A DNA stretch of 64,000 bases from Pontederia crassipes. Its lineage: Eukaryota > Streptophyta > Magnoliopsida > Commelinales > Pontederiaceae. The notes under the pieces were generated by a model. It worked only from the letters and a program-made list of their open reading frames with translations, had not been told where the DNA came from and searched no databases. The DNA lies in assembly GCA_030549335.1 (NCBI GenBank), contig CM060198.1, forward strand, positions 40,898,353 through 40,962,352, read 5' to 3'. This document shows, in pieces, positions 57,258 through 64,000 of this stretch (its first letter is position 1; every line of letters starts with the position of its first letter). A program made the position numbers and the translations under genes.

Positions 57258-57571
57258 GTCACGGCCGTGATGGGTTGGTCACGGTCGTGACAAAACCCTG
57301 AACGATTTCCCCTTCTATCACGATCATTACTGGTGTGGTCACGGTCGTGCTTGGCTCTGTCACGGCTATGACAGTAAGTATCATGGGCGTAACAGAACGT
57401 TATTTCCTAGCATTTTCCTTCTCGCTCACGGTCATGGCCGGGAGTGTCATGGTTATTCTTGCCATGTCACAACCATGACAGAACATGTCACGGTCATGCT
57501 AGTGCCTTAGACGATTGGCCGATTTCAGCCTTTCGGTCACGGCCGTTCTGATAGTCAGCACGGCCGTGTCG
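57258..57571. repeat. Palindrome array in LTR A3
   Basis: The perfect TCACGGCCGTGA is at 57259-57270, with about a dozen degenerate forms spaced 20-30 bp apart. Confidence 0.85.
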
Positions 57572-57677
57572 GCGATTCAGAATTTGATCTTTCACCCGAA
57601 ATTCTCATTTTTTGAGATTAAAAGTCTAATAAAAATAATATAAAACATCATAAATATTCCAGGTATGATCTCTTAGT

Positions 57678-58935
57678 TGTAGGGTCAAAGTTTTAATGAC
57701 ATATAAAATTATATTTTGATGAAACAAACCTCGAATGATTAAAGTTGAAATATTGAAAAAGTTTAAAGAAAAATGGATAACTTTATGCACTGCGCTTTGA
57801 TTAAATAATTGTCACTGGTCTCATTAGTTTTGGATAAATGTGAATGTCAGAGTTGTAGAGAATTCTGTAGCTTTTCATAGACTCCAAGATCATCTAATTT
57901 GGATAACCATGCAGAAAGTTATGATCAAAATAGTGTAGGTCGGTCAACCTGCCAGTCGAAGCAAAGAAGGCCGGTCGAGATAGTTTGGTTGACCGATCTG
58001 AGAAACCGGTCGACCGATCAAGGCATAAGCTGCTCAAATGAAAACTGCGAGACTGTACTGGTCGACAGAACGGTCGATGTAGTGGCCGATCGATTAGCTC
58101 AATGGCTACAAATCAAAACTGTGAGACTGTACCGGTAGAAACACTGGTCGACGGACCGGTCTACCGATCAAGCGTAGAAGTTGAAGAAAACGCGCAACGG
58201 TCATATAGATCAGTCGACCGGTCCAGAAGTGCGATCGACCGGCCTCCGAGTCAAATGAATAGTAACGATCAAATTTGAAGGAGGAATTTGTGGAACAATT
58301 TCTGGACGAATTTTTCACACATTGAAGGCTATAAAAGGAGTGCCAAAACCAGAAGCAAAGGCACCCATTCACTCATTGAAGAAAAACTTCAAGTTGTCAA
58401 AGAGAGATCATTTCTTGAAGTTTTCATTTTATAGCTTTCTCATTCTTTCTCTCTTCTTCTCTTGTGAGCTTAGCTTTGTAAAAGAGTGAAACACTTTTGT
58501 TAAAAAAAACTGAGAGAGCTCATGTGTAAAAGAGGTTCAAAGTCTTACCTCTTGAGCGAGAGAAATAGATTAGCTTCCTAGGAGGAGAGGGCGCCTCGCC
58601 TCTCGAATTGGAGAAAAGGTGGTGGATGTAAAGGGCTTTCTTCCTTACCCCATTTGGAACAAAAGAAGTGACTAGTGGAATCTCCGGTGGTCTCGAGGTC
58701 GAGAAGTCGGAGCAGGGATGAAGGCCAAGGTGTGGCCGAACCTCATCAACAATCATCGAGTCTTTGCGTTTGATTTTCTCTCTCTCTCCCCCGTTCATAT
58801 TGTGTTTATAATCTGAATTGCAGAGGTTTTAAGAATCGATTTTGTGCTTCCGCTACGAATTTTGTGAAATCGATATTTTCGGTTAAACACCAATTCACCC
58901 CCCTCCCCCCTCTCGGTGCCCTTTGGGATCCTACA
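57678..58935 (+). mobile_element. Solo copia LTR B2, plus orientation
   Basis: It starts TGTAGGGTC and ends TTTGGGATCCTACA, with flanks TTAGT (57673-57677) and TTAGC (58936-58940), one mismatch. TATA is at 58329-58338. The downstream leader and the final CACCCCCCTCCCCCCTCTCG run match the other B-type LTRs. Family A sequence is continuous on both sides. Palindromes of the CCGGTCGACC kind lie at 57945-58250. Confidence 0.85.
58329..58338 (+). promoter_or_regulatory. TATA box of LTR B2
   Basis: CTATAAAAGG, followed by AGTGCCAAA as in the other B-type LTRs. Confidence 0.65.
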
Positions 58936-59094
58936 TTAGCATCTGTGCATCATAGAACACATTAAAACTTGCAATTTTCATTCATTAACAAGATTTAGTG
59001 CTTTTTCCTAGAAATTCATATAACTAACAGAATCTATTCTCTGCAAAAAAAAAAATAGTATTCTGGCAGTAGATACTAAAATATTAATAACGTG

Positions 59095-59165
59095 AGTAGC
59101 AGTTCAAACTCAATTAAGGTTTTAGATTACTTAATCCAAATAGTCAAGTTTTCCTATTTAACATT
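59095..59165 (-). mobile_element. 70-bp fragment of family F LTR start
   Basis: Its complement matches 24746-24820 (TGTTAAATAGGAAAACTTGA onward). It ends exactly at the TGTT terminus, where CACTA-4 sequence begins. Confidence 0.75.
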
Positions 59166-59240
59166 GTGCTTTTGGACTTCATAACTTCAAAATCACATGT
59201 TTCATGTACAAGAATTTGTTGACATATGGCTTATTATTGT

Positions 59241-62200
59241 CCATTACAAAAATTACAAAGCCATATCGTAGTTGGATTCGTCGTTGGAAGGATAAATGTG
59301 GCGTTATAACAGAAGAATATAAGGATGATGTTGATGAATTTATTAATGTGGCATATCAAAATAAAGGTGATGCTTCTTCATAAGGAGAAATTTTATGTCC
59401 ATGTCGGAAGTGCAAATGTTATCAGTGAAAAGTAAGATATTATGTGCAGAAGGATTTTACTAACATACACAAATTGGTTCTTTCATGGTGAAGAAAGATG
59501 GGCTAAAGAGACAACTAATGTAGATACCAATGTGGGCGAGTCGAGCAATCCGTACAGGGATGTGATATGAGATGCAATGTTAGGAGAATTTGTTTGTGAA
59601 ACATTGATTGAAGAAGACCCGAATCCTTCGGCTTCTAAATTTTATAATCTTCTCGAAGAAGCAAACGAAGCTTTATGGGATGGATGCATGAAGCAAACTA
59701 CACTTTCTATAGTGTCACAACTAATGAACTTGAAATCAGAATTTAATATGAGCGAAAGTTATTTTGACCGAATTATTGCCGTCATTAAGAGCATGCTTCC
59801 AACTTTAGAGAAATTACTGAGAAATTTTTACAAGTACAAAAGATTGATGAGAGATTTAGGGTTGGAATATCAGAAGATTGATGTATGTCACAATCATTGT
59901 ATGTTGCATTGCAAGGAAAACAACTCACTTGTGAGTTGTTCTATTTGTGGCGAGCCAAGATTCAAGCCGAGAAAGAATTCTCAAAATTCAAAAAAAATGT
60001 GACAAATGCAGTATTCAGATACTTTCCCATTGTTCCAAGATTGCAATGGCTATTTCTTTTTTAGAAAACTGCATCATTTATGAGGTGGCATAGAGAAGGG
60101 GCACGTGATGATCAAAATTCCATTACACATCCTTCATATGTTAAGGCATGGAAACAATTTGATGCACTTCATCTGGCTCTTTCAGCAGAATCACGCAATG
60201 TTAGATTAAGATTTTGCACCAATGGCTTCAACCCATTTGGCTCATCAAGTACTGCTTATTCATGTTGGCCGATTTTTGTGACACCTTATAATTTGCCCCC
60301 AAGCATGTGTATGAGATGATAAAAGATATTGCTTCCTTGTATAATCCCAGATCCTCGATCTCCTAATAAAACTTTAGATGTTTACTTAAGACCTTTGATT
60401 GATGAACTCAGAATGTTGTGGGAGGATGGCGTGGTTACCTATGAAAAATCTTCCAGCATATGAAATGTTGAGTGGTTGGAGCACAAAGGGTAAACTTGCT
60501 TGTCCCATATGTGGAAAGAATACAAATTTATTTTATTTGAAAAATTGTAGAAAAGTTTGCTGGTTTGATTGTCATAGGATGTTTTTGCCATTGGAGAATC
60601 CAATGCATCGCGATCAAAACTCATTTAAAAAGAATACAACCGAGAACACATTGCCTCCAAATCATTTGACGGGACAAGAATTGCTAGAGCAAGTAAACAA
60701 GCTTAATGAAGTCTCATTCAGATTGAAGGCTAGTTCTTACAAGCAAATTGGATTTGGAAGTGAACATAATTGAGAGAAAAGAAGTATTTTTTTGGAGTTG
60801 CCTTATTGGTCTTCAAACTTGGTACATCATGACTTGGATGTCATGCATGTGGAGAAGAATGTATTTGACAACATCTTCAACACTATTATGGATGTTAAAG
60901 GAAGAACAAAAGATAGCATACAAGCACGCAAAGACGTGAAAGTCATATGCAGAAGACTAGAGATAGATATCATTCATCCTCAAAATGGTAAATGCAAAAA
61001 GCCAAAAGCTACTTATGTCTTAAGCAATGATGAAAGAAAAGTGGTTTTCGAATGGGTCAAGCAATTGAAATTCCTCGATGGATATGTATCAAACATATCT
61101 CATTGTTTTAACTTGGAAAATGAGAAAAAACATGGGAAGAAGAGTCATGATTGTCATATTTTTATGCAAAGGCTGCTTCCAATTGCCTATAAAGAACTTT
61201 TGCCAAAGGCCATTTGGGAAGTTTTAATAGAGTTATGTATGTTTTTTAAAGAGCTTTGTACATCCATCATTCGGGAAGAAGACATCTCTCGGTCAGAGAC
61301 TTCTATTGTGATTAACGTGTGCAAGGCTGAGAAGATATTTCCATATTCTTTCTTTGATGTGAAAGAGCACTTGATTGTACATCTTCCATATGAAACAAAA
61401 GTTGCAGGTCCGGTTAAATGTCGATGGATGTATCCTTTCAAAAGGTGCATGTTATGTTTGACAAGGAAGGTGAAGAATAAGGCGAAGATTGAAGGCTCTA
61501 TATGTGAAGCATATTTCATTGAGGAGATGTCAAACTTCACTTCAAAGTACTTTGAACCACACATACAATCTCGACACACCCAAGTTCCAAGAAACGATCA
61601 TAGCAGTGAAAGAAAAGTTCACATGAATACTTTATCCATCTTCAAGAACCCAAGCCGGCTTCTTGGTATAGGACGCAAAGTTGTCTTGAGTGACAGTGAT
61701 CTCACCGCCCTTGAGAATTATGTCCTTGCAAATTGTACGATGTGACACCGTATCTCGAATAAGATAATTTATTTTAACACGTTATATAATTTAAAATTAA
61801 TCATTGTTATGTGATTTTATTAATGGACAACTATGAATTCAGGAAATTCGAAGAATTACAGCGAGAAATCAATCCGTTTGTTTCAGATGATGAATTATTG
61901 AAATTAAGAGATGAACATTTTGCCGATTGGTTGAGATGTGAAGTGAGAATTCTTTCCGATTGTTCATAATTATTGCTGTCATCTATAACTTTTAATAAAG
62001 TTTTAGTTATTTTTCTTGTAGGTCATTAATGGCTCAGTCATAGATTTAAAAATTCGATATTTGGGTCATGGGCCGAAGATATAATTTCTTAGCTACTGTA
62101 GCGTCATAGTTAGTGGATATAAATTTCCATACAAAATAATATAACCGATAACATTCAACTGTTAATAACGGCATATGTGTTCTAGGAAGCATGTACGGAG

Positions 62201-62768
62201 ATAACGACTTCGATTACTACGATGTTATAGAAGACATCATAGAATTGTCTTATTTAGGAAAATTGAACAAGTCGTGGTGCTAAAATGTCATTGGTTCGAT
62301 CTAGAGAAAGGAGTTCGGATCGATCAAAAGTTTAAATTGGTGGATATTAACCCTCGATCGAGACTTCAGTCATACGATCCATTCGTATTGGCGGAACAAG
62401 AGCAACAAGTGTACCACACTAAGTATCCTTCGAAAAGAACCAAGGACGAATGGTGGGCGTCATGCAAAGTGAGAAGTAGACTATTCTTAGCAGAAACAAT
62501 GGTAGATGATAATGAAACATCATCTGTGTATAATGATGTGCTTGTAGATGATTACTATCAAGAACATCGAGTGAATGAGACAATTGATGTAGCTGATGGA
62601 GTTGAGAATATTCAATTAGCTAATGACACTGAGGCAATGGAAGAGTTCAATTCAAAAGACCTCTTAGAAGTGAACTTTGACAATTTCATTGACGATGAAT
62701 CGAATGAAGATTATAGCGATGACGACGAAGATGATGAAAATGAATCAGAATACGAAACAAGCGAATGA
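59241..62768 (+). pseudogene. CACTA TNP2-type transposase relic (copy 4)
   Basis: The N-terminal domain is decayed (59265-59440, stop near 59382). Readable blocks follow. 59577-60002 has ETLIEEDPNPSASKFYNLLE and the zinc-like CHNHCMLHCKEN with CSICGEPRFK. 60080-60319 has MRWHREGA and FNPFGSSSTAYSCWPIF (Transposase_21). 60399-60773 has LSGWSTKGKLACPICGKN. A 317-codon frame at 60792-61745 runs from ELPYWSSNLV through HVEKNVFDN into the DUF4218 block (SHDCHIFMQRLLPIAYKELL, HLIVHLPYETKVAGPVKCRW, EGSICEAYFIEEM). The DUF4216-type end (CHWFDLEKGVRIDQKFKLVD) and acidic tail end at 62768. Stops at about 60320, a lost segment near 60440 and others make it inactive. It is the fuller of the two copies. 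Confidence 0.88.
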
Positions 62769-62861
62769 ATCTCGTAGTTATTATAATGACACAAGCTTGT
62801 TACTTTTTTCAGTTATATATAGTTACTAATAATAACACAAGTTTGTTACTTTTTTGCAGTC

Positions 62862-64000
62862 ATGGTTACTAGAGATCGAGCTTCTGGGTCATCTCGCTCT
62901 TCTATGCATTCACTCCAGATGAGTAAGCCATCACGACCACCAGCTATTATATTTATTGTCAGTTGCTTATTTATATTTACTTATAATAGTTACATTCATT
63001 TTTTTAATAATTCAATCACTTCGCCGCGGATGGGGCACGTAGCAGGATCGTCGCATAGTAGGCGATCCATTGGTAGGTCATCTCCATGTATCACTCCAAG
63101 TACATGTCACATAGTAGGCGATACATAGTAAGCAATATAGTTTTCTAATTATTTTATTTTTTGTGACAATTGCTCCACCATCGACGGGGCACATAGTCGG
63201 GACGTCTCGATCGCATGACGACGATCGACATGTCACACTAGGTTATTTTTTGTGTATTCCATAAATTTAAATACAAGCAAGTATTTTAAGTGTTTTTTTA
63301 TGATGACAGTTGCTACGCCACCGCTGAGATTACCAGACTCTTCACCACATTCTAGCGTTGGCGAGCGACATCATACCCCAAGTGATATATTTATTATTAT
63401 TAAAATTATATTTCTCAATTAATTACATTAATTATTTTTTAATAATGTCAGTTGCTACGCCGTCGACATCAAAAGCACCCGGCTTATCACATTCTGACAA
63501 GCGGACTATCACGGATCATGCAGCGATAGACATCACTCGAGGTGAGAACTTTATTGTACATATATCAATTATCACTAGTTTATTCGGTATGACATTAATG
63601 ATTTATTTTGTACTATGGCCCGTAGATGATGTCAGACCTTCTTAGCCTACACCAGTTGTACCGGGTGATGACTCTTCGACAGATGAAGAGAGATCACACG
63701 ATAATTGAGTGGTCACCTTGAATAATATTGCTCAGTCATAACTTAAATAAGTTGTAGAAATTTTATTATAGTTTTGCTTATCATTGAAAATTAATTCTTC
63801 TTTGTAATTTGCAGGACCACTTTCATACCCGCTAGTACCATGAGGGATGTCATTGCGCTTGTTTGTTCCCACCTACCGGAAGGGGTAGGATCGTGAAAAG
63901 ATGTCCCAATTCAAGTGTAGAATGACATCTTTTGGACCTTTATGGTAAGAACTTTTTGGGTTACACAATTGGTTTTATATTATTTTTAAATTACTAAGTT
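62862..64000 (+). pseudogene. CACTA second ORF relic (copy 4, partial)
   Basis: It starts MVTRDRASGSSRSSMHS. The same chain of short TTGCT-starting exon-like blocks as at 14.5-15.0 kb follows (about 63018-63112, 63171-63240, 63312-63380 and 63451-63540). The last block reads VATPSTSKAPGLSHSDKR. Some splice donors are changed (CAAG|TA and CAAG|TG). It continues past the window. Confidence 0.7.

Larger units (their letters stand above)
54794..59094 (-). mobile_element. Family A LTR (A3) with two nested copia LTRs
   Basis: The minus-strand end TTTTCGAATCATTATA at 54794 corresponds to TTTTCGGATCATTACA of A2. The conserved segment is at 55075-55115, the palindrome array is at 57258-57571, and 58936-59094 matches A2 at about 9205-9330. 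Removing 55966-56934 and 57678-58935 leaves about 2.1 kb. The LTR start (TGTAATATCC) is lost at the junction near 59094. Confidence 0.8.
59166..64000 (+). mobile_element. CACTA-4, second En/Spm copy, 5'-truncated, runs off the window
   Basis: 59171 onward is similar to 11466 onward in CACTA-1 (shared TTTGGACTTC and AAAATCACATGTTTCA). The left terminus, subterminal repeats and GC-rich leader are missing. The order TNP2 then second ORF is kept up to the window end. Confidence 0.88.

Overview
The window is transposon-rich intergenic DNA of a flowering plant. It holds no intact host gene that I can recognise. The evidence for a plant is the set of families present: En/Spm (CACTA) transposases with their DUF4216/DUF4218 partners, a FAR1/FHY3-type (MULE-derived) transposase relic, chromovirus-type Ty3/gypsy elements primed by initiator tRNA-Met, SIRE/Maximus-type Ty1/copia LTRs and pol, and the typical 3' tail of a plant SINE/LINE. 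Nearly every reading frame is broken, so the region looks old and decayed. Species cannot be named from the sequence.

Layout. 1-4073: the 3' part of a gypsy-type LTR with a 64-bp tandem array, a microsatellite, a hairpin-rich MITE and AT-rich DNA. 4074-8443: a solo LTR of family A and a small GRF-zinc-finger gene relic. 8444-17851: a second family A solo LTR (target duplication GGGAA) split by a CACTA element with relic TNP2 and TNPA genes. 17.9-21.9 kb: a FAR1-like pseudogene (minus strand) fused to a gypsy pol fragment. 22-26 kb: two oppositely oriented LTRs of family F. 26-32.2 kb: a copia pol relic split by a solo LTR (target duplication CATAT), a 35-bp retroposed SINE/LINE tail, a plant-transposon ORF relic and an LTR fragment. 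33.4-44.1 kb: a chromovirus (element D, target duplication TAATT) carrying a nested minus-strand element C (target duplication GAAGC). 44.1-50.7 kb: another gypsy element (H) whose gag is cut by a CACTA derivative and whose RT is cut by a CACTA end. 51.5-53.9 kb: a minus-strand LTR (family I). 54.0-54.2 kb: a perfect 70-bp palindrome. 54.8-59.1 kb: a minus-strand family A LTR containing two solo copia LTRs. 59.2 kb to the end: a second CACTA copy that keeps the DUF4218 region lost from the first.

The most interesting signal is structural rather than coding. (1) Just upstream of the polypurine tract in elements C (twice) and D there is a hairpin with the same AGGA loop closed by G-C, on three completely different but perfectly paired stems. 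(2) Element D LTRs carry a 5-unit tandem array of hairpins whose stems change in a compensated way while the loop stays constant. (3) Several otherwise unrelated LTR families (A, B, C, D and the LTR at 1-1666) each carry arrays of short palindromes or hairpins with paired changes. This could be RNA- or DNA-level selection, or a by-product of template switching that perfects palindromes. All of these can be tested with covariation statistics on larger family alignments.
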